Translations under genes and position numbers: made by a program
Shown here: piece after piece, positions 1-7,834 of the stretch
Position numbering within the stretch: the first letter of the stretch is position 1
How the letters are laid out: the number at the start of each line of letters is the position of its first letter
The notes under the pieces: model-generated
The model's database searches: none
Told to the model about the DNA's origin: nothing
What the model saw: only the letters and a program-made list of their open reading frames with translations
NCBI GenBank assembly: GCA_944363505.1
Contig: CALVUD010000001.1
Coordinates: 335,633-399,632, forward strand
Direction: 5' to 3'
DNA: 64,000 bases
Source: an uncultured Clostridia bacterium
GTDB taxonomy: Bacteria; Bacillota; Clostridia; Christensenellales; DTU072

Positions 1-1287
1 CGCTCCCGAATTTTTTATAAGTTTTTTTGCAAGCCGTTGCGACTGTACCAACGGCCGTTTCGCGGGGCACACGAATGCGCAGCAACCGCATTCTATACAC
101 AGCTCGGGGTGATACGCTTTCGCCTCGACGACCTTGTCTTTCAATATCAGCGCGTCCGTTTTCATCGGCATCAGCGACATCGGACAGACCGAAGCGCATC
201 TGGCGCAATTAATGCACGGCGTAGGTTCTATGCCGCGGATCTCCTCCTCGGTCAGCAATAGCAGCGCGCCGGAGGACTTGGTGACGGAAGGCTTCAGCGA
301 ATGCATCGAGATCCCCATCATGGGTCCGCCCTGCACCGCCTTGACGTATTGCGAGCGGATACCCGCCGCGTCGGCGAGTTCCTCGAAAGTCATTCCCGTC
401 TTTACAAAATAATTTCCGGGTCTTGCGACTGCAAGTCCGGAAACGGTTACCACTCTTTCGTATAAAGGTTTCCCGAAGTCCACGGCTTCGTGCAAAGCGT
501 ATGCGGTCTGACAGTTGGTGACTATACAGCCTATATCGCCGGGAAGCTTTCCCGCAGGCACTTTTTTACGCGTCAGCGCGTAAATAAGTTGTTTTTCGCC
601 GCCCTGCGGATATTTCGTCTTTAAAAGTTCGACCCTTATACCGCCGCCCGCCGCTTTTTTCAGCGCTTCGTATGCGTCGCGCTTGTTGGATTCGACGCCT
701 ATTACCGTGTCCGCGGCGTTCAATGCCTTGGCGACCAGTTCGACGCCGCGCACGATACCCTCGGCATTATCCATCATCAGTCTGTAGTCGGCGGTTATGT
801 ACGGTTCACATTCGGAGCCGTTGATCAACAAAGTCTGTATCGGGTTTTTAACGGAAAGTTTTACGTCGAACGGAAAAGCCGCGCCGCCCATTCCGACGAT
901 GCCCGCTTCGCGCGCGCGTCCGATAATATTTTCACGCGTCGGCGAGCCGAGCGGCTCTAATCTTTCCTCGGAATATTCGAAATCGTTTTTAATTACGACG
1001 TGCAGGCATTTGCCGCCCGAGACTGTTTCCCCCGACTCTATCGCCGCGACCTCTCCCGAAACGGAGCTGAAAACATTTGCCGAAACGATGGCGCCCGCTT
1101 TTCCCACCAATGATCCCGCTTTGACCTTATCCCCTGCTTTTACGACGGCCTCGGCGGGAGCGCCGATATGTTGTGAAAGCGGGATCCTGACAAACTCGCC
1201 GGCTTCTATGGGTACGACGGGTTTGTCTTTGGACAATTCCTTCCTCTCCTCGGGGTGAATACCATACCTGAAAGTCTTGGTTTTCAT
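1..1287 (-). CDS. rnfC: Rnf electron transport complex subunit C (3' end cut by window)
   Basis: RnfC is the membrane-peripheral subunit of the Rnf complex, which couples ferredoxin oxidation by NAD+ to ion pumping; it takes part in the NADH/FMN and Fe-S electron path. All 429 visible residues read without interruption to the window edge, close to the usual length of about 435-440. The N-terminus (KTFRYGIHP) is family-typical. A glycine-rich GMGGAAFP stretch lies at 132-139 and SECEPY at 158-163. Two [4Fe-4S] motifs are present: C358/C361/C364/C368 and C397/C400/C403/C407. The rest of an rnf operon would lie left of the window. The ATG at 1287 has no Shine-Dalgarno sequence and sits 8 nt after a perfect -10 box, so the mRNA may be leaderless. 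Confidence 0.95.
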   Translation of the reverse strand, partial: MKTKTFRYGIHPEERKELSKDKPVVPIEAGEFVRIPLSQHIGAPAEAVVKAGDKVKAGSLVGKAGAIVSANVFSSVSGEVAAIESGETVSGGKCLHVVIKNDFEYSEERLEPLGSPTRENIIGRAREAGIVGMGGAAFPFDVKLSVKNPIQTLLINGSECEPYITADYRLMMDNAEGIVRGVELVAKALNAADTVIGVESNKRDAYEALKKAAGGGIRVELLKTKYPQGGEKQLIYALTRKKVPAGKLPGDIGCIVTNCQTAYALHEAVDFGKPLYERVVTVSGLAVARPGNYFVKTGMTFEELADAAGIRSQYVKAVQGGPMMGISMHSLKPSVTKSSGALLLLTEEEIRGIEPTPCINCARCASVCPMSLMPMKTDALILKDKVVEAKAYHPELCIECGCCAFVCPAKRPLVQSQRLAKKLIKNSGA

Positions 1288-1295
1288 ACAATTCA

Positions 1296-1324
1296 ATTAT
1301 ACAGTAAGTCGTAGAAACTGTAAA
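1296..1324 (-). promoter_or_regulatory. sigma-A-type promoter of rnfC, leaderless geometry
   Basis: On the minus strand TTTACA (1324-1319) and TATAAT (1301-1296) are separated by 17 bp. The expected transcription start near 1289 is about 2 nt before the rnfC ATG. Confidence 0.75.
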
Positions 1325-1415
1325 CCCCCAAATTCGCTCGCGGCTCAAAAAACTTTATCGCTTTACTTCGCTGAACGGCGGCATGGCGGGCGATTGTTTT
1401 CTTTTCCGCGCGTGG

Positions 1416-1444
1416 GCATATTCGACGGCGGCTCCACATAGAAT
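1416..1444 (+). promoter_or_regulatory. sigma-E-type sporulation promoter of spoIVA
   Basis: GCATATT (1416-1422), a 14-bp spacer and CATAGAAT (1437-1444) match the known mother-cell sigma-E pattern (KMATATT, 14-15 bp, CATACAMT) with one mismatch in the -10. spoIVA is sigma-E controlled in Bacillus subtilis. The start would fall near 1451, giving a leader of about 20 nt with a GGAGG ribosome site. Confidence 0.75.
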
Positions 1445-1470
1445 TTAACAAAAATATTTGGAGGACTGAT

Positions 1471-2946
1471 ATGTCGGAATACAATATATACGCCGATATC
1501 GCGGCGCGGACGGGCGGCGATATTTATATCGGAGTGGTCGGTCCCGTGCGCACGGGTAAATCCACGTTTATCAAACGCTTCATGGAAGAGCTGGTGCTTC
1601 CCGGAATGACCGACGAAATAAAACGCGACCGCGCACGCGACGAACTGCCGCAGTCGTCTACGGGAAAGACAATAATGACCACCGAGCCGAAGTTCGTGCC
1701 CAACGAAGCCGTCAAAGTCTTAGCGGGCGCGGGCGAAGCGGGAGTCAGACTCATCGACTGCGTGGGCTTTATGGTCGACGGAGCGCTCGGCGCTTCCGAA
1801 GGCGACGCCCCGCGCATGGTCGGCACCCCGTGGAGCGAAGAAAAGATGCCTTTCGAACGCGCCGCCGAACTGGGTACGGAAAAAGTCATACGCGACCATT
1901 CCACCGTCGCGGTGGTCATAACGTCGGACGGCTCGTTCACCGATATCCCGCGTTCGGGATATACCGACGCCGAAGACCGCGTCATAAAGGAAGTCATAGC
2001 CTCGGGAAAGCCGTTCGCCATAGTGTTAAACTCCGCCGAACCCGAAAGCGACTCCGTAAAACAGACCGCCGCCACGATCGAGGAGCGTTACGGCGTAAAG
2101 ACCGTACCCATGAACGTGCTCGGGGCGACCAGGGAAGATTTTCAGGCGTTACTCGGCGACATCCTGCTGGAGTTCCCCGTAAAACGCGTGGACGTAAAAC
2201 TTCCCGTATGGATGTTCGCTTTGGGCATGGAACACCCCGCTCTCCGCTTTGTAACCGAAACGCTGATAAAAAGCGGCGAAGGCGTCAAGAAAATGGGCGA
2301 CTATCTCGCATGGGGCGAACTGTTCACGGACAACGAATATCTGGAGGACTCCCCCGACGTGCTTGCCGATCCCGCCACGGGCGTCATCACCTTGGAATTC
2401 AGAGCCAAAGAAGGTGTGTTCTATAAGATTCTTTCCGAAAAATGCGGCGAGGACGTATCGGACGATCTGAAACTGATGCGTTACCTGATAAAAGCTTCCG
2501 AGGGCTATGCCGCGTACAGCAAGATCGAAAGCGCGATGGAATCCGTCAGGGAAACGGGTTACGGCGTGGTTACGCCTACGCTCGCGGACATGAGTCTGGC
2601 GGCGCCCGAACTCACCCACAAAGGCGCGCAATACGGCATCAAATTAAAAGCCACTGCCCCGTCCATTCATATGATACGCGTGGACGTGGAAACGGAAGTC
2701 AGCCCTATAATCGGCTCCGAACAGCAGAGCGCCGAACTGGTCAAAAACCTAAGCGACCGCTACGTTTCCGATCCCGCCGCTCTGTGGGAAACGAATATGC
2801 TGGGAAAACCCCTCTCCGCTTTGGTCGAAGGCGACCTTCAGGGCAAGACGGGAAGCATGCCCGAAGCGGTTCAGATAAAACTCAGAAAAGCGTTGAAGCG
2901 CGTGGTCAACGAAGGCAAAGGCGGCATACTCTGTATCCTGATCTGA
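1471..2946 (+). CDS. spoIVA: stage IV sporulation protein A, spore coat morphogenetic ATPase
   Basis: SpoIVA is a mother-cell ATPase that polymerises on the outer forespore membrane to form the basement layer of the spore coat. The 491-residue product has the usual full length. Its P-loop GPVRTGKS is at residues 24-31 and the family-typical C-terminus ends in GILCILI. The ATG is preceded by TTTGGAGGACTGAT, a strong ribosome site. It stands alone, divergent from rnfC, behind a sigma-E-like promoter, and ends at a terminator shared with lysA. Together with the spoVB-like gene at 24.7 kb it marks the organism as a spore former. Confidence 0.97.
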   Translation: MSEYNIYADIAARTGGDIYIGVVGPVRTGKSTFIKRFMEELVLPGMTDEIKRDRARDELPQSSTGKTIMTTEPKFVPNEAVKVLAGAGEAGVRLIDCVGFMVDGALGASEGDAPRMVGTPWSEEKMPFERAAELGTEKVIRDHSTVAVVITSDGSFTDIPRSGYTDAEDRVIKEVIASGKPFAIVLNSAEPESDSVKQTAATIEERYGVKTVPMNVLGATREDFQALLGDILLEFPVKRVDVKLPVWMFALGMEHPALRFVTETLIKSGEGVKKMGDYLAWGELFTDNEYLEDSPDVLADPATGVITLEFRAKEGVFYKILSEKCGEDVSDDLKLMRYLIKASEGYAAYSKIESAMESVRETGYGVVTPTLADMSLAAPELTHKGAQYGIKLKATAPSIHMIRVDVETEVSPIIGSEQQSAELVKNLSDRYVSDPAALWETNMLGKPLSALVEGDLQGKTGSMPEAVQIKLRKALKRVVNEGKGGILCILI

Positions 2947-2970
2947 TTCTGATCTGAGTCTTCATATCGA

Positions 2971-2996
2971 AAAAGGCGCGGGAACCCCGCGCCTTT
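2971..2996. terminator. bidirectional terminator between spoIVA and lysA
   Basis: A 12-bp perfect stem (AAAAGGCGCGGG / CCCGCGCCTTTT) with a very short loop lies between convergent genes. It ends in T runs in both directions. Confidence 0.85.
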
Positions 2997-3012
2997 TCAT
3001 TACGGAAAAAGT

Positions 3013-4266
3013 TTAGTCTTTGAATTCGGGATAGATATCCAGCGTCGCGAAATAATCTTTCGGGGTCTCGGCGCGGCGGATAAGCTCGAAAGTGCCGTCG
3101 GGATTTAGCATTATTTCCGCACTCCTCAGTTTGCCGTTATAGTTATATCCCATCGAATGTCCGTGCGCGCCCGCTTCGTGGATAAACAGGTAGTCGCCTA
3201 TATCCAGTTTCGGAAGCGCCCTGTCGACCGCGAACTTGTCGGAGTTTTCGCAAAGGCTTCCCACCACGTCATAGACGTGATCGGCTTTTTCGTTTTCCTT
3301 GCCGAGGACGGTGATGTGGTGATACGCGCCGTAAATCGCGGGACGCATAAGGTTGGCGGCGCATGCGTCCACGCCCGCGTATTCCTTATAAATGTGCTTG
3401 AAATGCACCACCTTGGTGATCAGCGCGCCGTATGGAGCGAGCATGTATCTGCCAAGCTCCGTGAAAATTTTGGGGCTGAGTCCCGCGGGAGCGAGGATTT
3501 CGTCGTACTGCTTTTTGACGCCGCGGCTTATCGAGTAAATGTCCGTTTTTTTCTGCTCGGGACGATATGGGACGCCTATGCCGCCGCTGAGGTTGACGAG
3601 TTCGAACTCCGCGCCCGTTTCCTCGTGTATCTCGCGGATCAGTTTGAACAATGTCCCCGCGAGCACGGGATAGTATTCGTTTTCTATATTGTTGCTGGCA
3701 AGGAAAGCGTGTACGCCGAATTTTTTTACGCCTTTACCCTGCAAAATCTTTACCGCCTCGAACATCTGGGCGCGCGTCAAGCCGTATTTCGCGTCCGCGG
3801 GAGTACCCATTATCATGTTGTTGATGGTAAATTCGCCGCCCGGATTATAGCGGAGACATATCTTTTCTGGGATACCGCACGCTTTTTCCAGAAATTCTAT
3901 GTGCGTGATGTCGTCCAGATTGATTATCGCGCCGAGCTTTTTGGCGTAAACGTACTCGGCGGCGGGCGTTTCGTTGGAAGAAAACATTATTTCGTCTCCC
4001 TTAAAGCCCAGTTTTTCCGCCATCATCAGTTCCGTCATGCTGGAGCAGTCTACTCCGCACCCCAATCCTTTCAGCAGCTTTATTATCGCGGGATTGGGAG
4101 TGGCTTTTACCGCGAAATACTCCTTGAAACCTTTGTTCCAGCCGAACGCGTCGAACAGTTCTTTTGCGTTGTCCTCTATCCCCTTTTTGTCGTAAAGGTG
4201 AAAAGGAGTGGGATATACCGCGGCGATCTCTTTGACTTTATCGAGTCCTACAAAAGGCTTTTTCAT
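3013..4266 (-). CDS. lysA: diaminopimelate decarboxylase
   Basis: This PLP enzyme of fold type III decarboxylates meso-diaminopimelate to lysine, the last step of lysine synthesis, in the cytoplasm. The 417-residue product has the usual length. The PLP lysine is K54 in EYFAVKATPNP. The substrate-binding signature GSLCENSDKF and the dimer-interface EAGAHGHSMG lie near the C-terminus, and both are typical of LysA rather than ornithine decarboxylase. The ATG follows a GAGG ribosome site about 25 nt from its own promoter. It is divergent from the AraC-type gene, whose -35 box is only 23 bp away, so the regulator could in principle touch both promoters; that is inference. Confidence 0.93.
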   Translation of the reverse strand: MKKPFVGLDKVKEIAAVYPTPFHLYDKKGIEDNAKELFDAFGWNKGFKEYFAVKATPNPAIIKLLKGLGCGVDCSSMTELMMAEKLGFKGDEIMFSSNETPAAEYVYAKKLGAIINLDDITHIEFLEKACGIPEKICLRYNPGGEFTINNMIMGTPADAKYGLTRAQMFEAVKILQGKGVKKFGVHAFLASNNIENEYYPVLAGTLFKLIREIHEETGAEFELVNLSGGIGVPYRPEQKKTDIYSISRGVKKQYDEILAPAGLSPKIFTELGRYMLAPYGALITKVVHFKHIYKEYAGVDACAANLMRPAIYGAYHHITVLGKENEKADHVYDVVGSLCENSDKFAVDRALPKLDIGDYLFIHEAGAHGHSMGYNYNGKLRSAEIMLNPDGTFELIRRAETPKDYFATLDIYPEFKD

Positions 4267-4294
4267 AAGAACCTCACTGTGAATTTATAATACG

Positions 4295-4323
4295 ATTATA
4301 CATTTTACGTCTTTTCCAGTCAA
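4295..4323 (-). promoter_or_regulatory. sigma-A promoter of lysA
   Basis: Minus strand TTGACT (4323-4318), 17 bp, TATAAT (4300-4295). The start is expected near 4288. Confidence 0.8.
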
Positions 4324-4346
4324 TCGCTTTAAACCTCAAACACTCT

Positions 4347-4375
4347 TTGACTTCGAATAAAATCCGATTTATAAT
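4347..4375 (+). promoter_or_regulatory. sigma-A promoter of the AraC gene, leaderless geometry
   Basis: TTGACT (4347-4352), 17 bp, TATAAT (4370-4375). Only 6 nt separate the -10 box from the ATG at 4382, so the predicted first transcribed base is the A of the start codon. No Shine-Dalgarno sequence is present. Confidence 0.8.
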
Positions 4376-4381
4376 GATTAA

Positions 4382-5311
4382 ATGACATACATTCGGGATA
4401 TTTTGCAAAAACAGGAAGAGGCCGACGGAAAGCTTTGCAATTACACGGCTCTGATCAGAGAAGAATACGAAAACGCGGATGAAATTTTAAGCGGCTTTGC
4501 CGAGCCGGAAACCGAGCTTAAAACTTACGGCGACGTTTCGAAATCCTCGGTCCTGCCGGTCAGAAAATCGGATTCTCTTTACGTCAAAAAGCATACGTCT
4601 TCTCAGCGCCCCTATTTTCATTCCCAGACGTTTTACGAAATCGTATGCGTGGTTACGGGAAAAATCGAATGCGCCTTTTCCGAGTTCGCTAACGAAAAAC
4701 TGATTAAAGGCGACGTCATCGTCATAGCGCCACGAACGGTGCACGCCCTGTCGCGCGTTACGGATAAAGACGTCGTGCTGAAAACGGTCGTTCCCCGAAA
4801 GGTTTATTCGGAATTGAATATCGATCCGACGGGCGGCGCGCCTTTTGCGAGATTCAGGCTGAACGCCGCCGCCGAATATTATCTGTATCGCCTGCTGAAA
4901 GAATGCGTACTCGGCGACTCGCGTTCCGAAGTCGCAAAGAAAATGCTGACGGCGCTTTTAACGATAGAATTGGAGCGCGGCGACTCTCTCGCGTCCGACG
5001 TAAATTATTCTAAACTCCTTTCAGATTACTTCGAAAATTCCCCTGATCCCGAACTTAACGAACTGAGCGTCGCCTGCGGTTACAGCCGCGAACACCTCGG
5101 TCGCACGATAAAGCGTTTTACGGGCAAAACCTTTTCCGAACACCTCGGCGACTTCCGCGCCGAACGCGCCAAGCGGCTTTTGACCGATACCTCTCTCGCA
5201 ATAGACGAAATAGCGCGCATGACGGGATTTAAAACGCGTTCGGGCTTCTGGAAAAATTTTTCGGAAAGGTTCGGAGTATCGCCCGCGGTTTACAGAAACT
5301 CGCTGAAATAA
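4382..5311 (+). CDS. AraC family transcriptional regulator with N-terminal cupin
   Basis: A 309-residue DNA-binding regulator. Residues about 65-145 form a cupin-like effector domain (HSQTFYEIVCVVTGK and a GDVIVIAPRTVHAL turn), as in sugar-sensing AraC proteins. Residues about 205-309 carry the double helix-turn-helix: LSVACGYSREHLGRTIKRF and then IDEIARMTGFKTRSGFWKNF, ending in the usual FGVSPAVYR. The effector cannot be told from sequence. It diverges from lysA and precedes a kinase-like and a hydrolase gene on the same strand, 77 nt downstream, which are possible targets. Its start codon coincides with the predicted transcription start. Confidence 0.9.
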   Translation: MTYIRDILQKQEEADGKLCNYTALIREEYENADEILSGFAEPETELKTYGDVSKSSVLPVRKSDSLYVKKHTSSQRPYFHSQTFYEIVCVVTGKIECAFSEFANEKLIKGDVIVIAPRTVHALSRVTDKDVVLKTVVPRKVYSELNIDPTGGAPFARFRLNAAAEYYLYRLLKECVLGDSRSEVAKKMLTALLTIELERGDSLASDVNYSKLLSDYFENSPDPELNELSVACGYSREHLGRTIKRFTGKTFSEHLGDFRAERAKRLLTDTSLAIDEIARMTGFKTRSGFWKNFSERFGVSPAVYRNSLK

Positions 5312-5388
5312 TCACATCGGGAAACGTTTTCGTCATACGCGCGTATTGCGAAAGATTGCAAGGCGTGATAAACTTTGTACGGTGAAAT

Positions 5389-6336
5389 ATGCAAATAACA
5401 AGAGTTATCCCTAAACCTTTCATTTTGTCCGAAGGGGCGGAATTCGCTTCAAACCTCGTCCGCGAACTGACAGGCGAAAAAAATAAAGCAAAGTATCTCG
5501 GCGGCGGCTCGTTCGGCAGAGCGTTCCGCGTTCAGACCTCGGACGGAGATTTCGTCGTAAAAATAATGCTCGCGTCGGGAATGGCGGAAAAGGAAACGCA
5601 TGACCTTAAACTACTCGGATCCCGTTGCCCGATACGCTTTCCCGAGGTTTTATACACTTCGTTTGCGGACGGCAATAGCGGTTTCGACGCCTACGTCATG
5701 GATACTATCCCCGGCAAAAACGCCCTTTTTTCCATACCGCTGTTTTTGGCTTCAAAGTCAAAGCGGCTTGCCTTTGCCGACGAAGTCACCGAGGCTTTAC
5801 ACGAAATACATAAGTTTACGAACCCGAAATTCGGGGATACTTTAAATCCTGATTCGGATACCTGGACGGAATATTACCGTCCGTTTGCGGAGGCGATTCT
5901 GCAACACGCCGAAGAAGCCGAGAAGCGGCGCGAACTGCGCGGGGAAATCGTTTGTACTTTGCGCCGCGCCATGGACAAATTCGACTTTATCTTTTCCGAG
6001 CCCGTTACCGAAGCCTCGCTTATACACGGCGATCTGAATGTAGCCAACATCATGGTCAAGGGCAAAAAAATAACCGGGTTCATAGACCCGCTGAACTCGA
6101 TGTTCGCTGACAGAGAATACGATTTGTTCCAGTTCGACAATCTGACGGGAAAAAGGTTTTCTCTGTGTTCGAGATACGTCGAAAAGTATTCTTCGTCCGA
6201 GAAATTCGCTTTCAAAAAGGCTTTTTACGCGCTTTACAACGAAGTCTACTGCTTTATAAGATCGGGCGCGCTGATCCCGTTGATCATGAATCCGCTGGTC
6301 GAAAACATGCTCGCGCTGCTTAATAAAACCGAATGA
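5389..6336 (+). CDS. aminoglycoside phosphotransferase / choline kinase-fold protein
   Basis: A 315-residue member of the APH superfamily of small-molecule kinases. The nucleotide loop GGGSFGRAF is at residues 38-46 and the ATP-binding lysine in FVVKIM is at 58. The Brenner motif HGDLNVAN is at 213-220, with the catalytic aspartate D215, and a metal-binding FIDP is at 231-234. The substrate (an aminoglycoside, an amino sugar, choline or other) cannot be assigned. The stop overlaps the next start by 4 nt (ATGA), so it is translationally coupled to the alpha/beta hydrolase. A promoter-like TTGCGA, 17 bp, TAAACT lies just upstream, leaving a short leader with a weak GGTGA site. Confidence 0.8.
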   Translation: MQITRVIPKPFILSEGAEFASNLVRELTGEKNKAKYLGGGSFGRAFRVQTSDGDFVVKIMLASGMAEKETHDLKLLGSRCPIRFPEVLYTSFADGNSGFDAYVMDTIPGKNALFSIPLFLASKSKRLAFADEVTEALHEIHKFTNPKFGDTLNPDSDTWTEYYRPFAEAILQHAEEAEKRRELRGEIVCTLRRAMDKFDFIFSEPVTEASLIHGDLNVANIMVKGKKITGFIDPLNSMFADREYDLFQFDNLTGKRFSLCSRYVEKYSSSEKFAFKKAFYALYNEVYCFIRSGALIPLIMNPLVENMLALLNKTE

Positions 6337-7232
6337 GCCTCGCCGCAAACCTGACCTCAGCGCTGTTAAGGCTGTATACTTACCCATACCGAAAGGCGCA
6401 CGCCTCGCTTTCGCGTTCGATAAAATTAAAATCCGCGACGCGCGCTCCTAAAGGTACCATTTTAAGTTCATACCCGATCGCGGGCATAACATGCAAAGTT
6501 CTTACCCCCGAAAAAACGCCGCTGAATCCGCCGCTTTTATTCATACACGGCGGAGGAGTCACTCAGCCGCTTAGCCGCCCTTACATAGCCTTTGCCGCTA
6601 AACTTTCGCGGCTAATGTCCGCCGAGGTTTTCATGCCGGATTATCCGCCCGACCCCGAAGCGACGTATCCGTCGCTGCACGATACGATTTACGATTTTTA
6701 CGTTGACTTTCAAGCCGAAACGCCTGTATTTTACGCATGCGGAGACTCTTACGGCGCAAATTGTTTGATTTCGTCCGTTCTTCGCGCGCGCTCGGAAAGC
6801 CTAAAACTACCCGAAAGGGTGGCGCTCGTTTCGCCTTTTATCGATATGAGCGTAAGCGGAGATTCGTACCGACTGAACGCATATCGCGACCCGATGTACG
6901 GACTGATAAAAAGGCAATCTTTTAAGGAAAACGAGAAGTATTTGAGAAGACAGCCGAAATATATCGGATCGGCGGACGCATTAAACCCCGACTTGTCGCC
7001 CGTATTCGCGGATTTTTCCGATTTCGTCCCCACGCTGATACAGGTCGGAGAATACGAAACCTCCCTTTCGGATTCGGAAACGCTTTCGAGACGCCTTGAC
7101 GAAGCGGGCGTAAAAAACACCCTCAGCGTTTACCGAAAGCTTTGGCACGATTTCCAGATATTCACCCCTTTTATCCCCGAAAGCAAAACTGCTATCGGGG
7201 AAATCGCCGATTTTTTATTAAAATCCCGATAA
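6333..7232 (+). CDS. alpha/beta hydrolase, HSL/acetyl-esterase type
   Basis: A 299-residue cytoplasmic esterase-like hydrolase. The oxyanion-hole motif HGGG is at residues 72-75, the nucleophile elbow GDSYGAN has S139, and the terminal LWHDF supplies the catalytic histidine. This arrangement is that of the hormone-sensitive-lipase/Abhydrolase_3 group, which deacylates short-chain esters. It starts inside the stop codon of the kinase-like gene and ends at a weak hairpin. The pairing of a small-molecule kinase with an esterase suggests modification of the same compound class, but the substrate is unknown. Confidence 0.8.
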   Translation: MSLAANLTSALLRLYTYPYRKAHASLSRSIKLKSATRAPKGTILSSYPIAGITCKVLTPEKTPLNPPLLFIHGGGVTQPLSRPYIAFAAKLSRLMSAEVFMPDYPPDPEATYPSLHDTIYDFYVDFQAETPVFYACGDSYGANCLISSVLRARSESLKLPERVALVSPFIDMSVSGDSYRLNAYRDPMYGLIKRQSFKENEKYLRRQPKYIGSADALNPDLSPVFADFSDFVPTLIQVGEYETSLSDSETLSRRLDEAGVKNTLSVYRKLWHDFQIFTPFIPESKTAIGEIADFLLKSR

Positions 7233-7253
7233 AGCGGTCAATATCGCTTTTTT
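7231..7253 (+). terminator. short intrinsic terminator after the hydrolase gene
   Basis: AAAGCG (7231-7236) pairs with CGCTTT (7245-7250), followed by TTT. The stem is only 6 bp, so it is a weak candidate. Confidence 0.45.
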
Positions 7254-7304
7254 ACCGGAGACCCGCCGCTAAAAATTAAATTCAAAATTTTTTAGTGAAA
7301 AGAG

Positions 7305-7333
7305 TTTACAAACCGGAATATATTTAGTATAAT
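7305..7333 (+). promoter_or_regulatory. sigma-A promoter of tRNA-Gly
   Basis: TTTACA (7305-7310), 17 bp, TATAAT (7328-7333). The expected start near 7340 is about 13 nt before the mature 5' end. Confidence 0.8.
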
Positions 7334-7352
7334 AGCAAAGCACAAACGAAGT

Positions 7353-7427
7353 GCGGGAGTGACTCAGTGGTAGAGTGTCACCTTGCCAAGGTGAAAGTCG
7401 CGGGTCCGAATCCCGTCTCCCGCTCCA
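7353..7427 (+). tRNA. tRNA-Gly (anticodon GCC), CCA encoded
   Basis: A full cloverleaf: acceptor GCGGGAG/CTCCCGC, D arm with CAGTGGTAGAG, anticodon stem TCACC/GGTGA around TTGCCAA (anticodon GCC), and a T arm with loop TCCGAAT. The discriminator T is followed by an encoded CCA. The 3' end forms part of a 22-bp inverted repeat with the downstream sequence. Confidence 0.95.
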
Positions 7428-7470
7428 CAAAAAGAAGACAGCCGATGCGCTGTCTTCTTTTTGTGGAGCG
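7421..7470 (+). terminator. tRNA-Gly terminator within a 22-bp perfect inverted repeat
   Basis: The arms 7421-7442 and 7449-7470 are perfect reverse complements around a 6-nt loop. The left arm begins inside the tRNA acceptor (CGC TCCA). The inner part (GAAGACAGC / GCTGTCTTC, then TTTTT) is a good intrinsic terminator. The right arm resembles the linkers between the downstream 161-bp repeats. Confidence 0.8.
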
Positions 7471-7631
7471 GACGGGATAACGCACCCGTACGCTTCAGCG
7501 TATCGGGGGCGCAAGTTTCAGCCACAAGGCTGAAACCTGATGAGGGAACTTTACCGCATTACTCTCCCTTTATCCCCTTTGGCGCGTGTTTTCCCTGTCA
7601 AACTGCCGCCGCAATTTCGAATTATCCCGTC
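7471..7631 (+). repeat. 161-bp structured repeat, copy 1
   Basis: Bounded by 10-bp terminal inverted repeats (GACGGGATAA at 7471-7480, TTATCCCGTC at 7622-7631). Inside are the hairpins TACGC-TTCA-GCGTA and GTTTCAGCC-ACAA-GGCTGAAAC, and a possible AGGGA/TCCCT pairing. No coding sign; short open frames through it are probably accidental. It starts right after the tRNA-Gly terminator. Confidence 0.85.
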
Positions 7632-7673
7632 TGTATGCTTTATTGCTTAACGGCTGTTGTTTTTTTGTGAGCG

Positions 7674-7834
7674 GACGGGATAACGCACCCGTACGCTTCA
7701 GCGTATCGGGGGCGCAAGTTTCAGCCAATCGGCTGAAACCTGATGAGGGAACTTTACCGCATTACTCTCCCTTTATCCCCTTTGGCGCGTGTTTTCCCTG
7801 TCAAACTGCCGCCGCAATTTCGAATTATCCCGTC
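7674..7834 (+). repeat. 161-bp structured repeat, copy 2
   Basis: Identical in length to copy 1 and, by eye, identical in sequence except in the loop of the 9-bp hairpin (AATC instead of ACAA). It has the same 10-bp terminal inverted repeats (7674-7683, 7825-7834). The period to copy 1 is 203 bp, and the linkers between copies are themselves related (TGTATRCTTTATTG and TTTTTTGTGAGCGG). Confidence 0.85.

Noticed and set aside
7269-7514. Minus-strand frame across tRNA-Gly (GRRDSDPRLSPWQGDTLPL)
   Set aside because: This is the common false protein read from the antisense of a tRNA gene.
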